A stretch of 11,794 nt of DNA from an uncultured Verrucomicrobiota bacterium (GTDB lineage Bacteria > Verrucomicrobiota > Verrucomicrobiae > Opitutales > Opitutaceae): assembly GCA_946481225.1 (NCBI GenBank), contig CAMLNJ010000040.1:1-11794 (forward strand). Direction: 5' to 3'. Both the position numbers and the translations under genes were made by a program. Of this stretch, positions 1 through 8,100 are shown in pieces; positions within the stretch are counted from its first letter, which is position 1; each line of letters starts with the position of its first letter. Below the pieces are notes generated by a model that saw only the letters and a program-made list of their open reading frames with translations, searched no databases and had not been told where the DNA came from.

Positions 1-1058
1 ACGTCGGCGTTGACGGAGCCGCCGCCGCCGAACTGCCAGCGGAAGTCCCAGTCGCTGATCTGGACGATATCCCAGGGGGCGCCGCGGCGCGAGGGGCGCG
101 AGGCATAGACCTGGGATTTGCCGGCGGCGTCGTAGCGGTGGTAGACGACGACGGGGCGTTTCTCGGCGTCGAAGCCGAGGTTGAAGGTCATGTTGATCAT
201 GCCCTGCCGGACGGGGGCGGGATCGATGACCTCGGCGGTGTCGAGGGTGATGGGCAGGGGCAGCGGGGTGCCGTCGCTTTTCTCCCAATGCATGAAGTCG
301 GCGCTACGGGCGTAGGAGATCCGGTGGGTGGTGGCGCAGTCGGGGCTTTCGCGCCACATCCAGACGAGGTGAAAGCGGCCGTCGGGTCCGAGGGTCGGGT
401 TCATCGCGTAGGCGTTGCGTTTGCCCTGGCCGTCGAGGAGCGGGGAGGAGAGCAGGTTGACCCAGGCGCGCGAGGTGGTCTCGAGGACGTTGTAGATGTC
501 GGCGCCGTTGCCGCTGCCGCCGTCGCGGTAGCGGAAGAAGAGCTCGCCGGAGCGGTTTTTGAAGAAGACGGGGTAGGTGGTGTTGTTCTCGCGGCGGCCG
601 GTCATGCGGTCGAGGCGCTCGAGCGACCCGATGTCGAGGGGGAGGCGCGACCGGTAGTAGATGAGCGGGTCGTTGTGCATGTTGCCCGAGAGGTGGACGT
701 GGCCGTCCTTGTCGAGGGCGAGGGCGAGGAAGTTGTGGCTGTCCCAGCCGGTGACGTTGGACGGCCGGCCTCCGCGGTTGGCGAGGGGGACGCCTTCGGG
801 CTGAAAGCGTTTCCACTCGGTCTCGTCGAGGCGACGCGAGGCCACGGTGATGCGACGCTCGGCGTCGTAATAGGCGAGGAACTGGTGGCCGCGCTCGGTC
901 ACGAAGGCGAAGGTGACGGGGTGGCCGGCCCAGACGCGGTCGACGAGGGACTCGGAGAGGATTTCGGCCGGGGCCGCGGCGGGTGGCGGAGTGTCGTCGC
1001 CGTGAAGCGCGGGGAGGACGCAGGCGGCGAGCAGGGCGGGGAGGAGGAGGGATCGCAT
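1..1058 (-). CDS. Secreted BNR_4-type beta-propeller protein, C-terminus cut by window edge
   Basis: The visible 352 residues begin MRSLLLPALLAACVLPALHG, a signal peptide with cleavage near residue 20, so the protein is exported. The rest has short beta-strand and turn blocks as in the BNR_4 (sialidase-like seven-bladed propeller) family. Recognisable family blocks are GWDSHNF at 104-110, SGNMHND at 124-130, FFRYRDGGSGNG at 174-185, NAYAMNP at 215-221 and a 'W.WRESPDCATTH..SYARS' block at 233-252. The paired histidines H108 and H128 lie where, as I recall, related propeller polysaccharide lyases and GH145-like enzymes place catalytic histidines. It follows the DUF2264 gene by 60 bp on the same strand, so it is probably the third gene of one transcript. 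A likely role is attack on an uronic-acid-containing glycan, perhaps L-Rha-alpha-1,4-GlcA caps. Family membership is fairly sure; the reaction is inferred. The frame stays open to base 1, so the gene is partial. Confidence 0.85.
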   Translation of the reverse strand, partial: MRSLLLPALLAACVLPALHGDDTPPPAAAPAEILSESLVDRVWAGHPVTFAFVTERGHQFLAYYDAERRITVASRRLDETEWKRFQPEGVPLANRGGRPSNVTGWDSHNFLALALDKDGHVHLSGNMHNDPLIYYRSRLPLDIGSLERLDRMTGRRENNTTYPVFFKNRSGELFFRYRDGGSGNGADIYNVLETTSRAWVNLLSSPLLDGQGKRNAYAMNPTLGPDGRFHLVWMWRESPDCATTHRISYARSADFMHWEKSDGTPLPLPITLDTAEVIDPAPVRQGMINMTFNLGFDAEKRPVVVYHRYDAAGKSQVYASRPSRRGAPWDIVQISDWDFRWQFGGGGSVNAD

Positions 1059-1118
1059 TGACGGGAAAGGGGAGAGAGCAGGGGAGGGAACGATGGAGCG
1101 GGCGAGAGGGAAGAAAGG

Positions 1119-3035
1119 TCAGACGAGCTGGTCGAGGGCGCGGAGGCGCTCGGGGCTGGACTGGCCGAAGGGCGTTTCGTTGGTGACGGACCACCAAGGG
1201 AGGCCGTCGCGACGGACGACGCAGGACTCGCCCTCGAGGGCGACGGAGAAGGCGGCGCCGCCGGAGAGCGGGGCGTTTTCGTCCGCGGTGCCGTCGACCC
1301 AGGAGGCGAGCCAGAACTCGCCGGGGCGGTGGACGCCGCGCAGCACGGGCATGGCCGAGAGCGAGGCGAGGAGGTGGGTGTTGGCGCCGAGCTCGACGCA
1401 GGCGGCGGAGCGGCCGCCGAGCAGTTCGCGCACGGTGGAGCAGCCGCGGGGCGAACGCACGGTCGGGCCCGCGGGGAGGGCGGGTTGCTGGCGGAGGTGG
1501 GCCTTGGTGAAGTAGGGGACGGCGAAGCCGGCCTCCATCGTCCATAGGGCGCGCGCGGACTTGATGTGGTGCAGGCGGACATGGCCCTCGGGGGCGGCCA
1601 CGAGCCAGGTGCGGACCTCGACCTCGGGCCAGGGTTTCCAGAGGGAGCAGGCGGCGCCCTCGCGGACCTCGGCGGGATGGGCGAAATCGCGGCGGCGGAA
1701 GAAGCGCTCGTCGTCGCTCAGCGAGAGTTCGCCGTCGAGGCCGCCTTCGGCGGGTATCGACGCGCCGGAGGTGACGGCGAAGCCGAAGCGGTTTCCGTAG
1801 GTGAATTTCGAATACTTATGGGGGGCGTTTCGCGGCCAGTCGAGAACACGCTGGCCCGGGGCGAGGGCGACGACGTCGCGGGAGCGGGGGTCGGTGGCGA
1901 GGACGAGGCGGGAGCCGGGGCTGGTGAGCGCGGCGCGGCGCGGCGGGAGGGGCGCTTCGTCGGCCTGCCAGAAGGGGTGGGTCTCGGGCAGCGCGAGGGG
2001 GAGAAAGGCTTTGAGCGCCCAGTAGGGGGAGCCGGGCGAGTTGTAGCTCTCGGCCATGAGGATGTTCGGGTAGGCGTAGCCGATGGTGAGCAGGCCGGTC
2101 TCGGTGAAGATGGGTTGTTGCATCCACCAGCGCAGGTGGCGGAGGTAGAGCCCTTTGATGACGGGCCAGGGGAGCGCTTCGACGCCGGCGTAGGCGAGGC
2201 CGCCCCAGAAGGCGCCTTGGGCGAAACGGTAGGCGAGACTGCGGCCGAAGGGCAGGGCGGAGCCGTCGGCGGCGAAGTAGTGCTGGAACTCGCGGGCGAA
2301 GAGGCGGGCGCGCTCGACGATGCGGGCGGAGCGCGCGGGGTCGGCGGAGGAGGCGAGGCGGGCGTAGACGAGGCCGTAGAAATGGATCGCCATCGGCACG
2401 TAGTAGTCGCCGGTGCGTCCGTCGCGCCACGGCGCGCCCTCGGGACCGTCGGTGGACCAGCCGTCGCGAAGGTAGAAGGACTCGACCTGGGCGAGGTCGG
2501 AGTTGAGCACGTTCTCGTCCCAACCTTCGCCGACCTGGTGGAGGCCGAGTTGCACGAGGACGCGGAAGAAGAGCCAGTTGCTGCGGACGAGCTTCACCTT
2601 GTGGATGTGGCGCAGCCAGGCGACGAGGTTGGCGCGCTGGGTGGCGGAGAGCGGTTTCCACAGCTCGTCGGGGGCGAGGGCGAGGGCGAAGCCGAAGGCG
2701 CCTTGCTCGACGCTGCGCTGGTCGTAGTCGCCGGCGAGGCCCCAGTATTCGGGATGCTTCGGGTCGGTGCCGTTGACGAGGCCCTCACGCCAGAGGTCCC
2801 AGCGGTCGAACTTGCCGCCGCCGGCGGCGAGGGGGGCGAGGCCCCAGAGCGGACGGCTGTAGCCCTCGAGCGCGCTGGCGGGGTCGCCGTAGCTCGCGCG
2901 ATTGGCGGCGAGCTCGACGCGGGCGCGGCCGGGCGAGAAGTGGCCGTAGAGCGGCTCGACCATGTCCTGGAGGAGGCGGCGGAGGTCGTCGCGGTTGCGG
3001 AGGGGGTTGGTTTTGAGGCGTTCGTTGACGGTCAC
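1119..3035 (-). CDS. DUF2264 family protein, probable glycoside hydrolase (GH154-like, beta-glucuronidase candidate)
   Basis: A 638-residue protein of the length usual for DUF2264. Residues about 1-350 are helical and aromatic-rich, with the family-like blocks NPLRNRDDLRRLL (10-22), EGYSRPLWGLAPL (57-69), SNWLFFRVL (152-160), YLRDGWSTDGP (188-198) and GLLTIGYAYPN (314-324). This fits an alpha/alpha-toroid. Residues about 370-620 look like a beta-sandwich. From memory DUF2264 corresponds to CAZy GH154, whose characterised members remove beta-linked glucuronic acid from arabinogalactan; this needs a database check. The start is GTG at 3035; no upstream start gives a longer frame, and the N-terminus is charged with no signal peptide, so it should act in the cytoplasm unless exported by another route. 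It sits 72 bp after the GH30-type gene and 60 bp before the BNR_4 gene, consistent with one operon. Catalytic residues cannot be assigned from sequence alone. Confidence 0.88.
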   Translation of the reverse strand: MTVNERLKTNPLRNRDDLRRLLQDMVEPLYGHFSPGRARVELAANRASYGDPASALEGYSRPLWGLAPLAAGGGKFDRWDLWREGLVNGTDPKHPEYWGLAGDYDQRSVEQGAFGFALALAPDELWKPLSATQRANLVAWLRHIHKVKLVRSNWLFFRVLVQLGLHQVGEGWDENVLNSDLAQVESFYLRDGWSTDGPEGAPWRDGRTGDYYVPMAIHFYGLVYARLASSADPARSARIVERARLFAREFQHYFAADGSALPFGRSLAYRFAQGAFWGGLAYAGVEALPWPVIKGLYLRHLRWWMQQPIFTETGLLTIGYAYPNILMAESYNSPGSPYWALKAFLPLALPETHPFWQADEAPLPPRRAALTSPGSRLVLATDPRSRDVVALAPGQRVLDWPRNAPHKYSKFTYGNRFGFAVTSGASIPAEGGLDGELSLSDDERFFRRRDFAHPAEVREGAACSLWKPWPEVEVRTWLVAAPEGHVRLHHIKSARALWTMEAGFAVPYFTKAHLRQQPALPAGPTVRSPRGCSTVRELLGGRSAACVELGANTHLLASLSAMPVLRGVHRPGEFWLASWVDGTADENAPLSGGAAFSVALEGESCVVRRDGLPWWSVTNETPFGQSSPERLRALDQLV

Positions 3036-3107
3036 GGGGAGGAGGGGGAGGGGCGAGGAGCAGGGGGCGAGGAGCGAGGAGAAGGGGGCGGAGGACGAGG
3101 GGTTAAT
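3036..3107. repeat. Homopurine/homopyrimidine spacer with short direct repeats
   Basis: The spacer between the GH30-type and DUF2264 genes is almost pure purine on the plus strand (pyrimidine in the mRNA). It contains the 11-mer GGGCGAGGAGC twice (3051-3061 and 3065-3075) plus further GAGGAG units. No Shine-Dalgarno sequence is present before the GTG at 3035; the leader instead reads CCTCCTCCCC. It may have grown by slippage. Confidence 0.6.
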
Positions 3108-4598
3108 TTAGGAGGCTGGTCCCAGGCCGTTGACCTCGATGGTGACGATGGATTGCGGCGGCAGTTTCCACGAGGCGGAGGCGGCGTTTTCCGGTTCCTC
3201 GGGCAGGCGGCGGTAGCGGCTTTTGCCCAAGGGCTCGGTGATCCAGCGCTGGGCGCGGGGAGCGCGGGGATCGAAGGCGGAGAGATCGAGGCGGAGATCG
3301 GCGGGGCGTTTCGCTTCGTTGAGGGCGACGACCACGAGGCGCCGTGCGGCGGTGTCGAACGCGGCGACGGTCCGCCAGTCCTCGGTGGCGAGCAGTCGCA
3401 TGCCGGGGCGGATGTGGCGGCTGTAGTGGGCGAGGACGAAAAACTTGGGGTTGGCGCGGCCGATCTTCGCGCGGTCGAGATCGGCGGGGATCAGCCCCCA
3501 GCCGCCGTTCGCGCCGCCGTCGAAGGGTTGCCAGTAGCACCAGACGGAGGGGCGGAGCCAGTGGAGATCGAGTTGGAGATTGGCCGCGAGATCGAGGCCG
3601 TCGGCGCGCGGGTCGCCGTATTCGGAATTCCAGAGGCGTTTGCCGGCCTGGCGCACGACGAGATCGTGCAATCGGTCGCGCTGTCCTCCGCGGCCTTGGT
3701 AGCCGTGGACGTTGACCTGCGAGACGAGGGCGCGGGTCTCGGGGGAGAAGGCGTTCCACGTTTCCACGGCGTGATCGTAGGAGGTCTCGTCGGAGGCGGC
3801 GATGGGGAGCGAGGCGAGGCCCTGGCGGTCGAGCGCGGCGCGGAAGACGGGGAGGAAGGCGGCCATCGAGGAGCACTCGAAGAAGCAGCCCTCCTGCTTG
3901 CCGTCGGCGTGCCAGTAGTGGGCGCTGGGTTCGTTGAAGGGATCGACGCTGGTGAAGGCGACGCCCCACTGGTCGCGGGCGCGACGGGCGACGGCGGCAA
4001 GGTAATGGGCGAAATCGGCGTGGCGTTCGGGCGGGAGGTTTTCCTGGTCGGCCTTGGCGGCGCCGGAGGGGTTGCGGTTGGCGCACATCCACCAAGGCGG
4101 GGAGTTGGAGAACAACTCGAAGCGGTCGGCGCCCCGGTCGCGGGCTTTTTTCAGCATGGCGCGCTGCTTGGCGTCGACGTTCCAGTTCCAGCTTGAGGAG
4201 GCGGGGTCGGGGTTCTTGCCGTCGAGCCAGAAGGCTTCGATCTGGCGGAAGGGGCGGATGGTTTTGGAGACGACCATGCGCCGGCCGTCGACCTCGTCGC
4301 CGCTGCAGGCGCCGGCGTTGTAGCGGGCCACGGTGAGGCCGAGGCCGGGAAGGAGTTCGTCGCCGAATTTGACCGCGCGGGTGGTGAAGAGAAGGTCGGC
4401 GATGTCGTCGCGGTCGCCGAAGACCTTGGCCCACCAGCAGAGCGAAGTGCCCCAGCCCTCCCATGTGCCGGTGGTCGACGAGGGCTTCGGCGCGAGAGTG
4501 AGAACCGGCTCGGCGCCTTGGGCGGCCGCGGGAGCCTGCACCTGGAGAAAGAGCCCCGCGGCGAGCGCGACCAAGCGGAGGAGACGGGGGCGTGACAT
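3108..4598 (-). CDS. Exported GH30-type endo-beta-1,6-galactanase-like glycoside hydrolase
   Basis: A 496-residue protein from the ATG at 4598. A TTG eight codons upstream is possible, but the ATG gives a clean signal peptide (MSRPRLLRLVALAAGLFLQV, cleavage near residue 27). The mature part opens with EGWGTSLCWWAKVFGD (47-62), a block I associate with endo-beta-1,6-galactanase-like members of clan GH-A family 30. The two clan glutamates are visible: acid/base E223 in VDPFNEP and nucleophile E326 in LWNSEYGD. SNSPPWWM (164-171) and WCYWQPFDGG (353-362) are further barrel-strand blocks. The C-terminal ~100 residues form the beta-sandwich usual in GH30. It should cut beta-1,6-galactan outside the cytoplasm. 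It is the first gene of a three-gene set and follows a gene-free stretch likely to hold the promoter. The upstream leader shows no Shine-Dalgarno sequence. The fold and catalytic residues are well supported; exact linkage specificity is inferred. Confidence 0.9.
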   Translation of the reverse strand: MSRPRLLRLVALAAGLFLQVQAPAAAQGAEPVLTLAPKPSSTTGTWEGWGTSLCWWAKVFGDRDDIADLLFTTRAVKFGDELLPGLGLTVARYNAGACSGDEVDGRRMVVSKTIRPFRQIEAFWLDGKNPDPASSSWNWNVDAKQRAMLKKARDRGADRFELFSNSPPWWMCANRNPSGAAKADQENLPPERHADFAHYLAAVARRARDQWGVAFTSVDPFNEPSAHYWHADGKQEGCFFECSSMAAFLPVFRAALDRQGLASLPIAASDETSYDHAVETWNAFSPETRALVSQVNVHGYQGRGGQRDRLHDLVVRQAGKRLWNSEYGDPRADGLDLAANLQLDLHWLRPSVWCYWQPFDGGANGGWGLIPADLDRAKIGRANPKFFVLAHYSRHIRPGMRLLATEDWRTVAAFDTAARRLVVVALNEAKRPADLRLDLSAFDPRAPRAQRWITEPLGKSRYRRLPEEPENAASASWKLPPQSIVTIEVNGLGPAS

Positions 4599-4715
4599 GG
4601 GCTCGGGGACGGGGCGGGGCAAAGCGGGGCGTCGAAATTCGAAAGACGGGTGACGCGCGGTCAGTTACGAAATGAGAGGCGAGACGGGCGCGAGTGCCAA
4701 ATGGGCAGGGGCGCA

Positions 4716-4726
4716 TTTACCGTAAA
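4716..4726. promoter_or_regulatory. Palindrome TTTAC-C-GTAAA, possible operator
   Basis: A perfect 5+1+5 palindrome about 118 bp upstream of the GH30-type start codon, in the only gene-free region before the cluster. Its size and position would suit a dimeric repressor of the LacI class, which often controls sugar-use genes. Only one copy is seen and short AT palindromes arise by chance, so this is tentative. Confidence 0.25.
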
Positions 4727-4824
4727 CTTTCGAGGGGAATGGACGTGATGCCACTCACCCTGCGAGTTCAGTTTTTGTGAGCGATTTAGGAAACCCATAG
4801 CCGTATTCAGATGACGGATTGTTT

Positions 4825-4902
4825 GCCGCGAAAGAACACAAGGAGCGCAAAGAAGAACGATTTCGTCTGTGTGTTTTTGCGATCTTTGCGTTTTTTTGCG
4901 GC
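4825..4902. repeat. Imperfect inverted repeat, REP/MITE-like intergenic element
   Basis: The left arm (4825-4854, starting GCCGCGAAAGAACACAAGG) and the reverse complement of the right arm (4873-4902, starting GCCGCAAAAAAACGCAAAG) match at about 23 of 30 positions by hand alignment, with an 18-nt loop. The 'cacaa.g.gcaaag' wording resembles repeats I recall scattered between genes in Verrucomicrobiota and some other phyla. Transcribed from either strand it would fold into a long hairpin. No coding capacity. Confidence 0.55.
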
Positions 4903-4931
4903 TACACTTCTGGCTAAAATGCTCCAACGAA

Positions 4932-4989
4932 AAGATCACGAAGAGCTCGGCGGTTGAAGCCACGGATGGGCATGGATGGCGCGGATAAT
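4932..4989. repeat. Short intergenic element 'gatcacgaagagc ... ccacggatgggcatggatgg'
   Basis: It contains AAGATCACGAAGAGC (4933-4947) followed by CCACGGATGGGCATGGATGG (4960-4979) and GCGGATAA. The second part carries GGATGG twice (4964-4969, 4974-4979). These strings look like a family of dispersed intergenic repeats I associate with Verrucomicrobiota and Planctomycetota; within this window there is only this one copy, so dispersal cannot be shown here. Confidence 0.4.
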
Positions 4990-5054
4990 GGAATTCTACA
5001 GAGCCGTGAATTCACCCGCAGGGCGATGGGGGGGCTGTGCTAGCGGCGTGCTGA

Positions 5055-5089
5055 CGAAAAAAGCCTCCCGGCGAATGGCCGGGAGGCTT
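5055..5089 (-). terminator. Rho-independent terminator of the 1186-aa surface protein gene
   Basis: A perfect 12-bp stem (5061-5072 with 5078-5089, arm AAGCCTCCCGGC) and a 5-nt loop, followed on the minus strand by a run of T at 5062-5057. It lies about 30 bp past the stop codon at 5120 and should separate this gene from the carbohydrate cluster. Confidence 0.92.
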
Positions 5090-5119
5090 GGGGAAGAGGC
5101 GACCGATCCGCTTTCTCGA

Positions 5120-8100
5120 TCAGGGGCTCGTGTAGGTGACGGAGAGACGCAGGAAGCGGCGGGTGCCGGCGGTGCCGAGGTTGACGTTGTCCGTATAGGT
5201 CGAGGTCGAGCCGACGGTGTTGGTGGAACCGGTGGCGGTGACGAAGCCGCCGACGAGGTCGGCGCCGCCCTGCACCGTGTAGGTGAGTGCGGGGTCCTCG
5301 GGGCTGCGGCGCGAGAAGGTGAGCGTCAGGAAGTTCCCCGAGCGGGAGACGACGACCGGGCTGGCGCCGGCGGCCTTGGGATCGGAGCCGAGGGCGTATT
5401 CGAGGAGGTTGGCGAAGCCGTCGCCGTCGTAGTCCTCGGTGTCGCCGGCGAGCACGTCCGCGGTGTCGTCGTGGACGCCGAACTGGTCGAAGCGCCAGGT
5501 CTGGAGGGCGGTGTGCGCGGCGGCGCTTACGGTGAGGACGCCGGTGGTCGCGTTGAAGCTGAGGCCGGCGCCGTCGATGGAGCCGGTCCAGGTGCCCGAG
5601 GAGTCGGTCAACGAGACTGGCGAGGTCGTGGCGGAGCTGGTGGCGGTGACGGCCGAGAAACCGCCGGCGCCGGTGCCGCCGATCTGGAACAAGGTGTAGC
5701 TGCCCTCGGCGAGGGATGAGCCGAAGGCAAGCTGGAGGGTGCCGCCGAGGCCGAGGGCGCCGCCGGTGTTCACGCCGTCGTGCTCGGTGCCGCGGGTGAG
5801 GCCGTTGATCTCGAGGCGGGTGGTGGAGCCGGCGTTGAGGGTGAGGGCGCCGGAGGCGGTGAGGACGCCGACGGTGTCGCCGGGGGCGAGCGTGCCGTCG
5901 ACGGTGACGGCGCCGGCGAGGGTGCCGGAGCCGCCGAGGGTGGCGCCGGAGGCGACGGAGACGGCGTTGGCGGCGTTGGAGAGGGCACCGTTCACGAGCA
6001 GGGAGCCGGCGTTGACCGTGGTGCCGCTGGAGTAGGTGCTGTTGCCGGTGAGCGTCAGGGAGCCGGTGCCGACCTTGGAGAGGATGATCTTGGTTCCGAC
6101 GCCGTCCGCGATGGTGCCTTCGAAGGTGGTGTCGGTGTTCAGGTCGCCGATTTTGACGGTGGCGATGCCTTGGGCGCCGTTGCCGCCGCGGAAGAGCGAA
6201 TTGGCCACGCCGGAGAGGGAGCCGAGCTCGAGGGTGTAGGTTCCGCTGGTGCTGCCGGTGTTGTAACCGGCGATCACGCCTTGGGAGCTGCCCTGGGCGC
6301 TCGCGATGACGTAGGCGGTGTTTTTGCTGGTGGCGGAGGGGGTGTTGAACGAGGTCGAGGCGAGGGTGTTGTTGTGGGTGAAGGTGCCCGCGAAGGCGGT
6401 CCAGTCGCCGGTCAGCGTGGCGCCGGTGCTGGTGACGGCGCCGGTGCCGAGGAGGTTGTTGGAGACTGTGCCCGCGCCGGCCAAGCCGAGGGTGCCGCCG
6501 CCGTTGACGGTGACGTTTGTGCCGGCGCCGCCGAGGTTGAGCGCGGTGGAGAGGGTGCCGCCGTCGATGGTGGTGCCGCCTGTGTAGGTGTTGGCTCCGC
6601 CGAGGGTGAGAACGCCCGCGCCGGTTTTGGTCACGCCGCCGGTGCCGGTGATCGTGGCGGCGACGGTGTGGTTGCCGGCGAGGTTGTAGGCCAGCGTGCC
6701 GTTGTTGACGATGCTGGCGCTGGCGATGGAGCCGTCGGTGGTGCCGTCGCCGAGCTGGAGGGTGCCGCCGTTGATCGTGGTCGCGCCGGTGTAGGTGTTG
6801 GCCGTGGTGATCGTGAGCGTGCCGGAGCCGCTTTTGACGAGGGTGCCGGTGCCGGAGATGAAGCCGCTGCCGGAGAAGGTGTAGTCGTTGATGTTGTCCA
6901 CCGTGACGGAGGCGGGCTGGAGGGCTCCGCGGGCGTTGGAGAGCGTGATGACGCTGGCCGAGGCGGGGTTGTTGAAGACCACGGAGTCGGCGTTGAAGAA
7001 CTTGGCGTCGTCCTCGGCCCAGGTGGTGCTTTGGCCTATGTCCCAAGTGCCGCTGGTGGTGTTCCAAGTGCGGGTGCCGATCGTTCCGACGGTCGCGGTG
7101 ACCTTGGTGCCGGTGTTGGCGAAGGAGGCGCGGCTGGTGGATGTGAGGTTGGCGAGGTTGAGAAGACCGCCCGCGTAGTTGAGGACGTCGTAGGTCGAGC
7201 CGCTCGTCGGTGTGCCGTTGAAGGACACGGTGGTGAGGCCGGCGAAATCGACGCCGCCGTTCACGGTGAGCGCGGTGCCGGTGAGATTGACGAGTATGCC
7301 GGCGCCTGTGTTGGTCACGAGCGAACCGGAGGTGGCGCCGCCGACGCCGCCGATGGTGCCGCCGCTGTTGACCACGATGTTGCCGGCGTTGGTGGAATTG
7401 AGCAGGAGGCCGCCGGCGTTGACGGTGGTGACGCCGACGTAGGTGTTGGCGCCGGAAAGGGTGAGCGTGCCGTTGCCGCTCTTGGTCAGGCCGCCGCCGC
7501 CGGTGCCGTTCAGGAGCGGCTTGGTTGTCCCGATGTTGAAGCCGTTGCTGTCGATGGTGACGCCTGCATTGACGTTCACGTTGAGGGTGCCGGAGTTCAG
7601 GGTGTCGATGAAGTTGGCCTCGTTGCGGTTGGCGCGAAGGGTGCCGCCGTCGAGATTCAGCGTGCCGACGGCGCCGGCGGCGCCATTGCCCACGACGATC
7701 TTGGGCGTGATGAGCGTGCCGCCGATGTTGGCGACGCCCACCGATCCGGCCTGACGGGCGATGCTGAATCCTTGGGTGCTGGCGGTGTTGGTCACCGACA
7801 CCGTGGCGCCCGACTCGATGTTCAGGGTGACCGTTCCGGAGGGTGCCGTCGTGCCGGAGCCGCCGGCGACGGTCAACGCGCCGCCGCTGACGTTGGTGCC
7901 CGAGGACGCGGTCGTGAGAAGACCGCCGCTCTTTACGTTGAACGTGACGCTGTTGGGGTCGTATTCGCCGATGCGGATACCGTCGTTGTTCGAGGTGTTG
8001 GAGACCGTGCCGTAGAGGTTGACCGTGCCCGAGCCCGTGAAGCGTATTCCGCCGTTGTTGGCGCCGGCGTTGTTATCGCGGAGGAGAGAGGCTCCGGCGT

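Larger units (their letters stand above)
4599..5054. other. Gene-poor stretch upstream of the carbohydrate cluster
   Basis: No convincing gene on either strand; the short open frames here have no recognisable protein features. The composition is visibly richer in A and T than the flanking genes, mainly over 4700-4990. It contains an operator-like palindrome (4716-4726), an imperfect inverted repeat (4825-4902) and a 'cacggatgggcatggatgg' element (4961-4979), listed separately. Because the preceding gene ends at a strong terminator (5055-5089), the promoter of the GH30 / DUF2264 / BNR_4 transcript should lie here; I do not see a clear -35/-10 pair. Confidence 0.6.

Noticed and set aside
1566..4196. 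Very long plus-strand open frame (876 codons) opposite the DUF2264 and GH30-type genes
   Set aside because: Its product is a low-complexity Gly/Glu/Ala/Val protein with no motifs, and it lies antisense to two genes with clear family signatures. GC-rich third positions remove stop codons on the other strand.
4599..4622. TTG start for the GH30-type gene, eight codons upstream
   Set aside because: The ATG at 4598 gives a better-shaped signal peptide with Arg residues right at the N-terminus; neither start has a Shine-Dalgarno sequence.
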